Positions 1 through 12,490 of a stretch of DNA of 64,000 bases are shown here, one piece after another. Position 1 is the stretch's first letter. Each line of letters begins with the position of its first letter. Both the position numbers and the translations under genes were made by a program. Origin of the DNA: Rapana venosa (taxonomy: Eukaryota; Mollusca; Gastropoda; Neogastropoda; Muricidae); the NCBI GenBank assembly GCA_028751875.1, contig CM054145.1:2274476-2338475 (forward strand), read 5' to 3'. A model generated the notes under the pieces. That model did not search any database, was not told where the DNA came from, and saw only the letters and a program-made list of their open reading frames with translations.

Positions 1-419
1 AGGAAATGATAATTATTTACAACACTCCAAGAACTGTTAAATTCACCTGATGTGTCATGTTCAAGCTACAGGTGAGATCTGTCTTCAGATTGTACCACTT
101 AATTCTACAAGTCTAATGTGATTAAGGAGCGGATGTACTGCAGTCTAATTCAGGATCTGTAATTTTAAATTGCCAACATGGGTCCTGCTAGAGGGTTGGG
201 TGTAGGATATTAGAGCTCGTACTTTCTTTTTTAGTAGTGTTAGTTGGTATATGGTATACCCTATCAAAATATTGTGTTAAGATACCGATATTTTATCAGG
301 AGTAGTATTTTAATTTCGTTTTCTTATTTGAGATATATTATATTTTTTATGCTCTATCTATTTATGATCTTAATTCTTTACATTTATATTTTTTTATGTT
401 ATATGATTATGGTTTTATA

Positions 420-1000
420 TTAAATAATGGATGTGCTTGCAGCCGTGTTGATCATAGTTCTCTGAGTGAAATCTGCCTGTTGGAAAGATGTTTTGGTTGG
501 TCACTGACACTGTGTGTATTGTAGGAAAGCTGAAAGAGTTTTCGACGGATGAGGAAAATGGTAGTAATGAGAGTGTAGCACGAATTGAGGGCAATTTGAA
601 GTCATGATGACATGGTTGGGCTTGTCTTGTTTGGTGCATGGTATGGTTTTGCGTCTTTTGTAGTTGTTTCTCTTTTCATTGATGAGGATTATTTTGTAGA
701 TGGGCTCTTGGATTAACCTTACAGAGAGGTGAGTGGGCGGATAGTGACGTGGTACGCGTGTATCAGTGCTGAGCGCGCCTTGGCATTTGGAAATAAGGTG
801 GTCATTCTGTTTAATGGGAGAGTTGCCTATACATGCCTGTAATTGATGTGAGTGCAGGCGCTTCATTTGTTTGTTATGTTTTCATAGAATTTTGCAGAGC
901 GTTATAAATTCAGATATATTATTTATGATTTTGATTGTGTCGGTGGGAGTGTTTTGAGTTATTGACTTGTATTCACGGTTGTTGGATGATGGACATGGTA
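420..1000 (+). repeat. Degraded M4 end: RT remnant and 3' region
   Basis: Text around 422-560 aligns, with many indels, to 33793-33920: the 'ggatgtgatagcagcgtgttgataaagttctctgag' region, then 'cactgacactgtgtgtattgta' and the 'gaaagctgaaagagtttt' stretch. It holds the uninterrupted form of the site that carries the Rex1-like insertion at 42715. No reading frame survives. Bases 1-420 are AT-rich and I recognise nothing in them. Confidence 0.55.
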
Positions 1001-1019
1001 GACTTTGACAATTGGACTG

Positions 1020-1500
1020 ATTCTTCTCTGTTGCAGTCATGTATGAGGTAGGGATGAAGTGTCTGCGGCAGGAGCCTGGGTAGGCAAGATTCGTTCTTGA
1101 ATGTCTCTTTGTGTGGAGGACGGCTTAATCGACTGCATAGATTTTTTTCATCTCCACAGTGGTCTTTCTATTCATATGACTTCTTGGATTTTGAGCCTGC
1201 TACAAAATAGGACAAGCTCGTCATAACCATCTTATATTAGTTAAGTGCCTTCATCACTGACTTGGACTCCTTCGATTGCACATGGACTTCTGATATCCTA
1301 TTTGTGTCAGGCTTCCTAGTGTCAAGGTATGGGTTTGTGTCTCTGTACCTCTGTTCTGACGTCTGTAGACAAATGTTGAAATTGTTACTGGAGTGGGATG
1401 GATACCACACCTGTGGAGTGAAAGTACTCTTGAATGACATCTGCTCTTGGAGGTAATTAGTCAGTCTCTGCGGTGTCTTGATTCTTAAACAAGTGGAGTA
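1020..1500 (+). repeat. Degraded M5 module
   Basis: The segment 1310-1500 follows 46960-47130 in order: 'aaggtatggg', 'actggagtgggatggataccacac', 'gtggagtgaaagt', 'ctcttggaggtaat', then 'aaacaagtggagtagtg'. The upstream part holds a degraded 'cttcatcactgacttggact' minisatellite. The equivalent frame in clean copies is the Rex1-like RT remnant; here indels destroy it. Confidence 0.5.
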
Positions 1501-1504
1501 GTGA

Positions 1505-4240
1505 AGGCAAAAACATTAATTAATATTCATCACACAGGTATTGGGTACAATTAAAATTCTGACAGGCAGATTATGGTACCTCATCAACGTAATCTCAAGG
1601 ACTCCAAAAAAAATATGCATTTCAATATTGATTTATGAACATTCAATATAGCTCTTCTTTTTAAAAAAAAATTATACTCTCACACATCAAAAACCAGGCG
1701 CCCCGCACTCGCGGATGCCATCAACACACTCCAAACACTACACACACACACACACACATATATACATACACACACTACAACACACATCTTCCCACTCAGA
1801 CATGGGGACGGAATAACAATATCCGCGCAAAAACCCATTGATTGTGGAAAAAAGACATAATACTTTTTTATTTTGTGTCAAATGCAGGTATCTATGCGCA
1901 ATCAAAACATCGCGACACACATGTGTGACTTCCCATATCGCACAGCACAAATTTCATTGATACAAAATGTGTTGATAGATCTTTTGATAGTGAAGCACAC
2001 ACTAAAGCCCATACACTCATGTGTGAGCTGAACAACCTTAATGACCAGTGACTAGTTAAAGACATTAAACTTACTCAAACATTTAAAAATCATTTAAGCC
2101 AAAAAGGAAGAATATTAGGATGTACTTATTTTCATGACCACTCTCCAACACCACACCAAACGTGGACACTATCAGGGAGTGTATTATCAGAGAATGTAAA
2201 TCACTGTTTCGTCAGTGCTGTTGTTGATTTAGAATTTGGAAATGAAGAACTGGAACAATAAGAATTTTTTTTTATTTGTTGTAAAGGGGGAGCGCCATCC
2301 GAAAAAACGGCTTTTTGTCCGAGAAAGGCATAGCAGAACTGAAATTACCGAAGAATATAGCAATGGAAGGATCAGCCCATAGAATGGGACCAGTCGCTTT
2401 TGCCGCAACGCCAAGCTGCTGATCACATGTAGACTTGAGAATATTCTCTTTTGTTACTTCTCCGATCTATTTGGGAGCAGAATTCTCAACATGGTCTGAA
2501 AGGGACTATTGCTGGTTTTTTAACGCACTAAGGTTGTTCTTACCAACAGGATGAACAGCAAAAATTTTATGAACACTTCTTCTATGTTGGGGACTTGTTA
2601 GAACAATGAATAGTATATCTTTTGTGTCTGTGAACCAAAAAAATGTTAGGCTTCGCACTTTGAGAAAAATAGTACATTGTTGTTGTCGCTTTTGACGCAG
2701 TGGCGTCAGTGTGTAAGAATTACAAGCTTTAAGTTTCGGATAAGAAATATTCCCTGATATTGTACTCGAAACAATTTTAAACTTCTTGACTATGGATGAT
2801 ACATATGCTTAGAAGGTGTGACTACTTTGGTCTTCTGAAAGATTGTTTAGGAAGATCTTGTGGTTTTGTATCGTTACAATGGAGCCTCCAATGATACACT
2901 CTCAATTACACACAATTTCGAGAAATAAGTGCTGTTCATAATCCTTTGATATAAAAGCATTTTAAATTAAAATAAAAATATAAATTTGTTGAACTTTCTT
3001 GAAACTGGTGAGGGCCTTAGGAACATGCTTGTGCTTACGGACAGCACGGACATGTAGTTTACCCGCATTGTGCATTGACTTAGGAGACGCTTGGAATCGG
3101 GATCCATGATTGGGCCCTATTTTTAGCTTATGGCCGCGGAACGATGCAATCTGGTCATCCAGGTTTGGTGACACAAATGATAAGGATAGTTGTGTGCCAT
3201 TCGTTTCCACTGTTTTCAGCGAGGGAAAAAGTGGCCACAGGATTTATAATTTCCTACTCTTGTAAGTGCTGATGTGATAAGTGTGGACAATTTATCTTCA
3301 GCGCTACATACAAGGTTGTTGTTCAGTCGCCACGTGTTCTCTTGTTGTTGGCGGAGACTGTAAGAATTGGGTATAATGTTATCAGCACCTTTTGTGGTGG
3401 AGGGTACCAATAATTAAGACAAAAGAAGATTAGGATGTTTATCTAAAGATTGCTCATCTTTTGGGGTGTATGGGAGTGTTTAAGGTATGGGCGATGTGGA
3501 CGTAAAATAGATGCGCTCGCTTTTTTCTCATGAAATGTTTTATGTTCACACTTTGGGCAGAGGTTGGGAGGGTATGGGGTTTAAGGTTTGAATGTTTCAT
3601 GACGGAATCATATGTTGTTGTATTTAGTGATACGTGTTTCATCAGTTGTTGCGGGTGCTTGTCTCTAATTTGGGCAAAATCATGTCTGTATGACTGTGTC
3701 GGTATTATTGAGTGATGAGTGGCCTTGTGGGGTGTAAGAGGATAGGCATGGCCGCTACAGCTCGCACACGCAGCTGGGCTTGGTCGCCGTAGGCCTAGCC
3801 TAGCCCTGGTGCTGTTGACTTTAGGCTGAGGCCCTGCGATTGAGAGGCATCGGGTACGTGCTACTAGGCTTGAGATGTGTTTGAGGAGATGTGGGGAAGG
3901 GGGTGGGTGAAGAAATGGGAGGTAGGTGATGGGTGGTTGTTTGAATGAAAGGTCGGGTGCGCTCTAATTTTAGCACCTTGTAACTGGTATCCTTTTGACA
4001 GAGAGCTGCTTGGATAGGCGCGCCTTTGTTGACTGCATTGTGGTCAAGCGGCAAATTTTATTTAAGTAGGGAATGTTTGATCGATGCTTCGGCAATCCAT
4101 TTGTGTATCGAATGTACAGATAAAAATGTGGCGTGCATGAATTGTTGAAAGGGGGTGTTTCTCAGTCGCAGGATAAATCTAGAAACGTTGATAAGTTTTA
4201 GTTTATTGGCAATATAACTCTATAGTAGAGTTTTCTGTTA
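1505..4240. other. Unassigned 2.7-kb segment inside degraded M5
   Basis: Clean M5 copies run directly from the 'aacaagtggagtag' stretch into 'tgcatgaagtcaggatgcattaatgtt'. Here those two sequences are separated by about 2.7 kb. The segment is mostly AT-rich with a short GC-richer patch near 3740-3840. It has no open frame longer than 82 codons and no domain I recognise. It could be an insertion specific to this unit or chimeric sequence. It is present identically at +16384. Confidence 0.5.
1740..1776. repeat. CA microsatellite
   Basis: A run of nine or so CA units is followed by 'tatatacatacacacac'. It lies in the unassigned segment and recurs at about 18124-18160 in the duplicate. The minus-strand frame ending in CVCVCV is its shadow. 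Confidence 0.85.
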
Positions 4241-4639
4241 TATAAGTGATACGATTACTGAATAATAAGGGTAGAATATATGTGTGAGAGTAGAATGCAA
4301 GACTTGACATGAAGTCGGGATGCATTAATGTTAGTATTAGTATTCTTGTGCTAATGGTATGTGAATGATTTTGCTTGTCTTCGTTGAAGGCATTTGTTCG
4401 GGGCGTTTTTATTACAGTCACATGTCTTCTGGATGCTGGTCTCCTAGTTGTCGAGGGGGCGAGTGAATGTGGGTTTGAGTCGATGGTCATGTGGGGTGTT
4501 TTTGGTCAGATAGATTGTCTGGTCATGGGCTGAATACTTTGAATAATCATCTGGTGATTGCTCAGTCATCAGCATTGGGCTGAGTGTTCCATGTCGCCCA
4601 TCAGGACATCTATCATCTAACTCACTTTTGGGTTTCACT

Positions 4640-5120
4640 CATCTACACCCTGGATAATTTTTTTTCTATATCAGCACAAGGAATCTCTGGAGTACATCCC
4701 AAACGCAGCACTTGATCATCACACCAGCACATTGATCTATGTCACATGCGACACCAGCACTGGATTCATCAGACACTAGGACTTGTTCAGCAACACCAGC
4801 GCTTGATTTCATCTTACACCAAGCACTTGCAGCATCAACACAGCACTCTCGATTCGCAACTATCATGGTCTTGATTATCTACACCCAGCGACTTTCAAAA
4901 CATCATCACCAGGACTTCTGCATCAACACCAGACTGGAGCTTTCAGCTCACTGTCTTGTGCATTCTGCACTGGTCCTGTTAATCAAACTCGAATTGGTGC
5001 TTCGAGAAATTGATTGAACAAAGGACGCCTCATCGTCAACACCAGGACTTCATACAAAACGCTACTGACACTTATCAGCAGCTTCCAGCACTTCAGATAT
5101 CTACACCCAGGTTATTAATC
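4640..5120 (+). repeat. Degraded 'aacaccag-cacttgatc' minisatellite (M6)
   Basis: Irregular repeats of 'caccagcacttgatc' and 'caccaggacttc' correspond to the clean arrays at 34730-34863 and 47395-47472. This copy is longer and much more divergent. Plus-strand frames run through it because the motif lacks stop codons, not because it encodes a protein. Confidence 0.6.
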
Positions 5121-5214
5121 ATCAACTCCGAGGACGTTACTATACACTCATGCTCCCAGCACTTGCTTAAATCAAAACTCAAGGTTTCACCGGATAGGAT
5201 GAATCTAAAGCGAA

Positions 5215-5400
5215 GGCAGAAGGTTAGATCGAGTACGGTGTTCCCTGCTGAGGTTTGGTTCTGTACGCGATTATATATTTCATTGTTTTATACATAAACA
5301 GTGAAGAATGGTACAGGATCTGATAGCTCTGATGTGATAAAGTTCTCTGAATGACACTGCTGGGGAGTTATGTTGAAGATTGACTTTGTGTGTGGTTCTC
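5215..5400 (+). pseudogene. RT remnant of M6 (degraded)
   Basis: 'gtgttccctgctgaggtttggttctgta', then 'acataaacagtgaagaatgg', 'ggatctgatag' and 'gtgataaagttctctgaatgacactgct' match the clean M6 RT remnant at 34864-34990, which reads as the QGMVLSP and IKFSDDTAL motifs. The frame is broken several times. The block runs into the G-rich tract where the exact duplication ends. Confidence 0.55.
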
Positions 5401-5810
5401 ATGAGGGGGGAGGGGTGTCTGGGACTTGGGGAGGGGGAAGGGGGGGGGGAGGTTGTAAATGGAAGAGAGATTAAAATGTTTGGTAACATATAAGAAAAAT
5501 ATGGAGGATTGTAAGTGGGCAGATGTTGAAATGTGATGATATCAATAGGGTAGGTTACTGTGCTTGTGATCGTGATGATACATTTCTGTGTGGTACTCGT
5601 GTTATTGTTTGATGATTCCTTTCTGTACATGTTAAAAAATTTTTTTGATTTCTCTAATGGCTTGATCTAGATTAGCCCTACAAGCAGTTGTCTTTTTGCT
5701 GAGATAATAATGTAGTCATGTTTCTATTTTAAATTGGCTTACTTTAGCTGAATATTAAGATTTGTCTTTTTGGAGCTAATAATGTATTCCGGTTTATATG
5801 ATTGCCAGGA

Positions 5811-6190
5811 CTCTTCGCCAGAATTGTATGGGAAGCGGATGGTGTACGGCGGTCATGGCCATTAAGGATCTTTGTCTTGCCAGGATTTAACTTCATCGAC
5901 AAGATCTTTACTTCTAATTGGTCACAAAGGGACTGGGTCTTTTGCCTGTGCTTACTTCGGCTAAACACTGTATTTGCATTGTCACAAGGACTTGGTCTTT
6001 GACCTTCTAATATGTGTTCTTAGGTTTGTGCCTGGAACTCTTCGCGCAGAATTTCTCGTTGGCAGGGACTTCTTACCGTGGCAGGTAAAGGATCTTGTCT
6101 TTGCCTGGTTATATATTCAGCACAAGTCTTCGCTTCTTTGTCTAATATGGACTTTGCATGGAGAAAGATCAGTTTGATCTAAGTTGTCTC
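5811..6190 (+). repeat. 53-bp minisatellite, unit A (degraded)
   Basis: Starts at the anchor 'ctcttcgccagaatt' and continues as corrupted copies of 'ggactttgtctttgccagga', 'taacttcatc' and 'cacaagg'. It matches the clean arrays at 22181 and 35283. Confidence 0.6.
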
Positions 6191-6329
6191 CAGATGTCAC
6201 AATAAGGGACTTGTGTCGGTGACAGGATAACTTGTCATAATGAATCGAAGTATTACCTTTGACACATGGATTTCTCGTCTACAGACTAAATAACTTCGAA
6301 CGTTCTTGTTTCCTCAGCTTGAGTTTCGC

Positions 6330-6605
6330 ATAGGTTCAGCAAATGTGTGAGTTGTTTTGGTGTGTTTTTTTTTTTAAACACATCACTAGCATTGTTTCCA
6401 CGCAGCATGAGCTGTTAGCAGCAGCACTCTAGCTTTGGGATAGTGTCTTGGATGTGGAAAACTGACAGAGGGGAGTCAGTGTGATTTGAACTGCGCGCAA
6501 CGGGTGAAATTCTGCACGCTAGAATACAGGCGGTCTCTGTGGTGCCTTGATCCCAAGACCATTCAGATACACTAGCAAATAACAATCTACTGTCCTGCCG
6601 CCCGG
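6330..6605 (-). mobile_element. tRNA-derived SINE in M1, unit A (degraded)
   Basis: 'gcttgagtttcgcataggttcagcaaatg', 'gactgacagaggggagtcagt', 'gggtgaaat', 'cggtctctgtggtgccttgatccca' and 'ctgtcctgcc' follow the clean M1 SINE (22452-22700) in order. The tRNA-like head is at the right edge, so the element lies on the minus strand. Bases 6605-6880 are AT-rich spacer. Confidence 0.55.
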
Positions 6606-6879
6606 ATATTATGTGGAAGTCTTTTGTTGGAGTGATGGTAAGACAATTTCTTTTTTGTTTCTTCTTAAAAAAAGTGGATGTTTCCCTGAATTAACAAGTC
6701 ATGATGTCTATTTGTTTGCTTGTATTGAACATTGTTCTGTTGCCAATTGTTTCATATTTTTGAAAACAAGTATTTTTTTACTTGTGTATGTTTAATGCAC
6801 TTATTTTGTTTTTGCTACTGATGGATAATAGCGTATTTATTTGGATCATCATCAGTTCTTTTCCTCACCGGACTTCAAA

Positions 6880-7240
6880 ACTTGACACATGGCCAGAAGA
6901 CGTTTTCTGCTTCTGCATTGGGCCAAGCACGGTGCATCATACCTATGACTTTCTGCAACTCCAATGACTTCTTCATCACCGAGAATCTTCATCAATCACC
7001 GAGACTTCATCATGCACCGAATATACGTCGTCATCACCAAGAATTCTCTCTTCACGCTCCAAGGAATTCTATCATCACTGTAGACGTATGTCTTATACAC
7101 CAAGACGTGGCGGTCATCACCAAGAGTTCTATGGCAGATCACTGAGAACTGATCTACATAAAGTATACTTCATACAAACAGTCTTCAAGTGCAAAGACTT
7201 CTTTCAAGTTCAAGACTTCATCGTCGCCAAGATCTTTTCT
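6880..7240 (+). repeat. 17-bp minisatellite, unit A (degraded)
   Basis: Begins with 'cttgacacatggccagaagacg' (clean 'cttgaccatggccaagacg') and continues with corrupted 'cttcatcatcaccaaga' units, then 'caaagacttc' and 'gacttcatcgtcgccaag'. It is shorter than the array in unit B. Confidence 0.6.
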
Positions 7241-7244
7241 GTAA

Positions 7245-8520
7245 TAACGTAAACAGGCACATGGTTTTAACAGGCAACAGCCGTCCTACATGGGGGGGGT
7301 GGTTTACTTCATACTCTTACAGGCTCGTTACTGTACGCCAGGCACAGTAAAAAAGACTGCAATCATCACCTGGAAAATGGAATGTGGGGTCCACATGGCT
7401 CGGTTCTGGGCCCTGTTCTTTATCACTCTCTATCGCTGCATCCTCTTTTCACATATAATATAACCTTCATTCAAATCAACCTTCAATTTCTTCCCGATGA
7501 TCTTCTCAGTTTTCTTAGCAGTGTACACCTGATAATAATCTGCCTGCTCTCGGGACAAATTATGGACTACTTGCCGTTCATGATATTCTTATAACTGGTA
7601 TGGTTGAGACAGAGACAAGTTACAGTTCTAAACACTCACGATAAAACGAGATAAGCTATGCTTCGTAGCTGACCTAACACAAACATGTCATCTCCCATCA
7701 CAACAGCTTCATTTAGAGAATTTGTCAATACCGTCTATTTCTTACAATCCATGACTGTGAAATATCTTGGAGTCGTTATCGACATACCACCTCTCTCAAT
7801 GCTTAAAATTCATCATCCTCAGAGACCTGGCCGCAGGCATTGCATATATCAGGTTTTAGCCATTTAATTAATGGTGGTTTAGTTGCCTCATATCTTATAG
7901 TAACCTTGTAACTCATGCTGCAACATCCAAAACTCAGGTCGCCATCTCTCATTCTTTCATGTCTGGACTATGACGATTCTCTTTTCTGGTGTATCTGCTC
8001 TGAAGTAATCAATCCTAAGTCCCTTAAACGTTTACCAAGACTCTGCGCAGCTTGACTTATGCCTCAGAACAAGATAAATAAAATTCGGAGCTCTACATAA
8101 ATCCTCTCTTTGAATATCTCCACTGGTGACTGTGAAACCGGAGTGTATGCTATGTAATTGCAGTTCGTGATAGTGTTCTGCATACATAAAAGCAGACCTC
8201 CTTAAGCGACTGTGTCTGTGTGCTTCCATATAATCCTTCTCGTTCCCGACACTTCTGCATGCAGATCCCGCTTTGAGGATTTCGAATACATTAGATTAAA
8301 TCCATATCACAGTTTGCCGTCGCTCTCTGTTTTGTGTGTTCTGGGCGGTGTGATTCTGGTATGACGTCCCTGTCTCTTTTCGCGCCAAAAGCCTAATTAT
8401 GACAATTTTGTTAATTCCAGGCCTCATGTTGTACTATCTTCCAAAGATAAGATTTTTACCTCTGATTTTCTTCTCTAAATTTGTCACCTGCTTTCATCAA
8501 CGCACCGAATCGTTCTCACA
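7245..8520 (+). mobile_element. CR1/L2-like LINE RT fragment, unit A (degraded)
   Basis: Follows 23612-24880 closely in order: 'acaggcaacagcc', 'gtggtttacttcata', 'tcggttctgggccctgtt', 'tcacatataata', 'tgtgaaatatcttggagtcgttatcgaca', 'ctggactat' and 'gtgtgttctgggcggtgtgattctgg'. Frameshifts are frequent and no RT frame is intact. It sits at the same position relative to the 17-bp array as in unit B, so both derive from one insertion. Confidence 0.65.
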
Positions 8521-9000
8521 CACTATCTGACACAGTGTTGTATAACCTTGCGTGTGGCGTGTGAGTGTTTTGTGTGGGGTTTTGCGCGCACGTCTGCTGA
8601 GCTTGTGTGTGCCATCGTTGAATTTGGGTAAAACTCTGTTCATTGTACTTGGTTTGTTTGTTTATGGGATGTGTTTGTATGGATGCAGACTTGGATTTGT
8701 TTTTGCAGTTTATAGCAGCAGTAAAATTCCATTCCATTTTATTATTACTATGATTTTTTTCAATTGCAAAACGATTTTCTTCATGGTATAAGTTTAAACG
8801 ATAATCTCTCCTTCATTGCTATTGTGGGGATTTAATCTTCTCCAAGATTTTCTCTTCGATGCAATACGTTGGACTTTGATGATCAGCATATTAGAAATAA
8901 TCTCATGGGGCAATGTATGGGCAATTCTTTTTTATTTTCTGAATTATGTTTTGTAATTGTGTTCTTTTTATACTATCACCTGTGTGCCTAGGTTGGTAAT
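8520..9000 (+). other. LINE 3' region and spacer, unit A
   Basis: Degraded match to 24720-25105, including 'gtgtgtgttttgtgtgggg', 'tctccaagattttctc' and 'ttttttattttctgaattatgttttg'. No independent gene is visible. Confidence 0.4.
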
Positions 9001-9210
9001 TTTGTAAATGTGTAACCACTCCCTCCAAGATCACAGTGGCCACTACTTTGCAAAAAGGCGGAACGGTTTAAGCACATGTGCCACATGAATGTTGTGTATT
9101 GGGGTCACACGTGGGGCTGGGACCTCGGTTTAGTCTCCTCTGGATGGATTGGTGTGGGGATTGTTGGTGATTGTTTTGTTTATCGTTTCGGGGGTGGGAG
9201 GGGGGAGGAC
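9000..9210 (-). mobile_element. SINE body fragment plus G-rich stretch, unit A
   Basis: 'aaccactccctccaagatcacagtggcc', 'ttgtgtattggggtcacacg', 'gggacctcggttta' correspond to 25105-25240, which resembles the middle of the M3 SINE. It is followed by a G-rich stretch equivalent to the poly-G at 25270. Confidence 0.5.
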
Positions 9211-9499
9211 GGTTAGGAAGAAGGGACTAGAGGGTACTTTTTTTAGAAAATAAGGGATGTTTTCAGATTTGTAACACAGCTCCACGTGGCATATACTGAT
9301 GTGACATGCTTATCTTCACTCAACAGTAGGGCTCCTGTCTTATATGACAAGTGCTTCAGTATGGATGGATTTGAGGTTGTGTTTAGACTAGTGTGTGTTG
9401 TTTTTCTTTTCATTTAAAAAATTCAGAGTTGTTTTGGTGCATTGACTTTGTTTTGTTGTTTTCTTATTGCTTTTGCTTTCTTGTGTGTCGGGTGTAAGG

Positions 9500-9835
9500 T
9501 GGGACATGAATATGTTGCGGATGTCAGAAATATGACAAATTAGTTAGTGGGAAATATAGGGTGAGGAGGGAGGGATTCCTCAAGAAAAATAATGAAATAA
9601 CATTGGGAAAGAGAAAAGGTGGTTGGAAAGGGTCCAGACCACAAAATGATATAATAAGAGATAAGTTTAGATAGATGTTTAAATAATTAATACGGGGAAA
9701 TGAATAGGGGTTGGATTTCAAAGCCACACTCAAAATAAAAAATAAGAAAAGAGGAAAAAGAGGGGGGGAAGTATAAGAAACGATAAAAAATGGTGGGAAG
9801 AAGAAAATTGTGGTTTGAGGCCCCACCCGCCCAAA
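9500..9835 (+). repeat. Homopurine tract F, unit A (degraded)
   Basis: 'gtgggacatgaatatgttgcggatgtcagaaa' heads a purine-rich stretch ending 'gtggtttgaggcccca'. It matches 25556-25730 in order. Minus-strand frames rich in F, S, P and L here are its shadows. Bases 9835-10350 are degraded spacer matching about 25740-26000. Confidence 0.5.
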
Positions 9836-10349
9836 TGAAATAAATCAACAATCGTATAATAGGGTCTGACTCTGTATGGCTGTACTTGTCATTAAGGGCA
9901 CCTGTTTTGTTTTTTTTTTTTTTGTGGATTATGGGGGGACTTTAATAGGGAGTTTAAATATGATAATTTGTTATTAATGAATCTGGGGAGGTTGGCCCTT
10001 TTGTTAATTTGTTGTGATGGCTGGACGTGGATGTTTGTTAATTTGTTCGGAAAGCAGAACCTATAAAGTTGTAAAAATAAATGGACGGGTGTGTTTGCAG
10101 GTTCGTGAATGTAGCCTTTTACATAAGAACCTGATGACTTGAGGGGTATGGTGTTTGAAGTTTGGGCTCTAAATCAAGTGACTATAGTATTGTATTAGTG
10201 CTTTGTTAGTAATGTTGGCAATGCTCCTGTTTTCTTTCCATTCAAGTGGCACCTTCATTCCACAATTCTGGTCCATGTTCCCTTCTAAAATAGGAAACTC
10301 ATTCTCTTCTGTCGGGATAATATGTACCTTTAAGCTCTTAAAACTGGCA

Positions 10350-12290
10350 ATTGTACACACCTCTACTGAAAATAGCACAAAACCTTGTTGTCCAAATCAT
10401 TTGGAAGAATTATAGACCTAGTCTCGAAATCTTCACCCTATTGTCTCATAATTGTGTATATGAAAAAGTGGTTTCTGAAAACAGACTCAACAATTCCACT
10501 TCAAATCCATTGCTCTCCTTCCCCCTTTTCAATCTGCCACTCGCTCTCTCCCTACTTCTTCAACTTCCCACTTGCCCCCCCCACCCCCACCCCATCACCC
10601 TCCCACCACTGCACCCGATATCCATCCCCTAGTCCCGCTTTTAGTATAATATACACGCTCTCTACTTGCTTCTGATGAGGAAAATCTCCTTCCTCACTCT
10701 TATTGATTATCTGCAGCCTTTGATACATGTAGATCAATCTCGCAATTCATTCTTTTCTCGTCCTCCAAACTAACGTTTGGTATTTATGGCAACAGCCCTC
10801 ACTGGTTTTTACTTAATACATGTCTCCTCTGAAATCCGATTCCAGAACATGTGATTGGAAACAATAAATTCAATAATACCTTGTCAACTGGATGTGGAGT
10901 CCACAAGAATCCGTCCTGGGCCATGTTATCGATACTCTCTACACTGCTCCATGCTAACTTATAATAAACAACCACTGATAGCTTGATCAATTTCTATGTC
11001 GATGATGACTCATTCTAGGGGGTTGCATCCCTCATGTGATTCTTTGGATTATACGATTGAGATATGCCTCCTTACCCTAACAAAATATACCTTATCTGCG
11101 CCTTCATATAGTCATTTACACAGCTATTATGGATTCTAAGAAATCGCTGCTTGGTGTACATCTTAATACCGATTTATATATAATAAGGAGAAAGCTTAGG
11201 ATATTAGTGGGACCGGAACAATTAAACTATGCCTCGCCATAAAACAACGCTGCAAGAGTATTAGGCATAACATCTTAGTCCCTGTGATCTGGATCTGTTC
11301 GATACTATTTAGGTGTAGCTACTTTGACAACACAGTTCTTTGAAAAATATATTAATCACTCCACACCTGCGCTGTAATCTTGATTACTTACTATATATGT
11401 GGGAGCAATTGGATTGGTGCTGTAACTAGGATTTGATAACTGCCATATGCTTGTCTATTTCGTATACTTTAGTTCCACGTTTAGACTACTGTATTTCGCG
11501 GTTGGGGGGAGCGTAAAGACAGCTACAAATTCAGCCATTATCTTTCAACGTGCATACACAAAACTACTGCAGTCTGACTGGTCCCAGAAGATACTACGTA
11601 ATATTGATGAACTGTCGTCATCTTCCTATTTCTGCGAATCTCATTACTGGCTGGACCTGTCTCACAAAGACGCAATGGAGTATAATGCAGCTATGTACAC
11701 AGAGGTTTAAAATTGTCTCCTTAATCTACTAATTCTATATCTAGGTTATCTTGTCTTCACATGTACACTCACATACCAGTTTACCATATTCGTTCAAAAG
11801 CAAACGATTACTGTGGTGCGTAATTTGAACACACAGATTCAAATTAACAAAACATGTTGGCTGTTGCTTTTCTCTGTTTCTTGGTCACTTCCTCAGGATT
11901 TGTACTCACCTACTTTCACTTTGCCGTTATAGCCGTCATTTGTTTACTGAATAGAGCATGAATACTTAACACTACTTATAGTTTATTCGACTGCAGGTAC
12001 ACTCCCCGATGTTCTGGTCCCTACATTTTGTTCAACAGCAACATCCCCTCATGATCCCCTAGATTGTATGTTCGTGCGTGTGTTTAGTGTGCATGCAATG
12101 CATGCGTGTGCGTGACATAAATATTAGAAGTCTGTTATTTCATTATATGTGATGTGGTAAGTTGGCTTGTATGTAAATTATTTGTGTGCAAGCGTTTCAA
12201 TGTGCTTCTGTATTTATAAAGCTATGTCAGCGCTATATAAATATTTTCCATAATCAGGATTATTATTATTGGTATACTGAACTGATATTG
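10350..12290 (+). mobile_element. Second CR1/L2-like LINE RT fragment (degraded)
   Basis: Scattered RT-like stretches run in order: 'gaagaattatagacctagtctcgaaatc', 'gcagcctttgatac' (AAFD-like), 'tttggtatttatggcaacagccctcac' (FGIYGTAL-like), 'gtggagtccacaagaatccgtcctgggcc' (GVPQ-like, then SVLG) and a 'gatgatgactcattc' DD-like site. It ends with 'cagcgctatataaatattttcc' and an ATT-rich tail, the same type of 3' end as the LINE at 24840. No equivalent lies at this place in units B-D, so it looks specific to unit A. Noise prevents a codon-level description. Confidence 0.5.
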
Positions 12291-12299
12291 TGTTGGATG

Positions 12300-12490
12300 T
12301 GCTCCGTAGCTGATGAAAGGAGGTTTGGAGTGTGTGGTCTGTGGTTGATTAATGATTGTGGTGGGTGATGTCTGTTGTTTGATTGTTGGGCTGCAGGGAA
12401 GAGAGATGAAAATTGTGGTGTTATATGGGAAATTCCCTTGCGTGTGGTCTTGAAGGACTGACTCAAGATAACGCCATGGCAACTGGAGTG
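12300..12490 (+). other. M2 spacer, unit A
   Basis: 'tgtgtggtctgtgg', 'gggctgcagggaagagagatgaa', 'acgccatggcaactggagtgc' match 26050-26215. The spacer resumes at about 14065 after the next insert. Confidence 0.4.

Larger units (their letters stand above)
1..5401. repeat. Exact long direct duplicate, copy 1 (probable assembly artefact)
   Basis: This block recurs at 16385-21785 at an offset of exactly 16384 bases. I found no difference, including homopolymer lengths and every translated frame, up to 5401; the first mismatch is 5402 (t) against 21786 (a). Internally it is a degraded version of modules M4 (end), M5 and M6 of the higher-order repeat, plus a 2.7-kb insert. Its indel-rich mismatch to the clean modules looks like uncorrected long-read error. 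Identical error patterns in both copies are not expected of a real duplication. The duplicate may extend left of the window. Confidence 0.93.
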
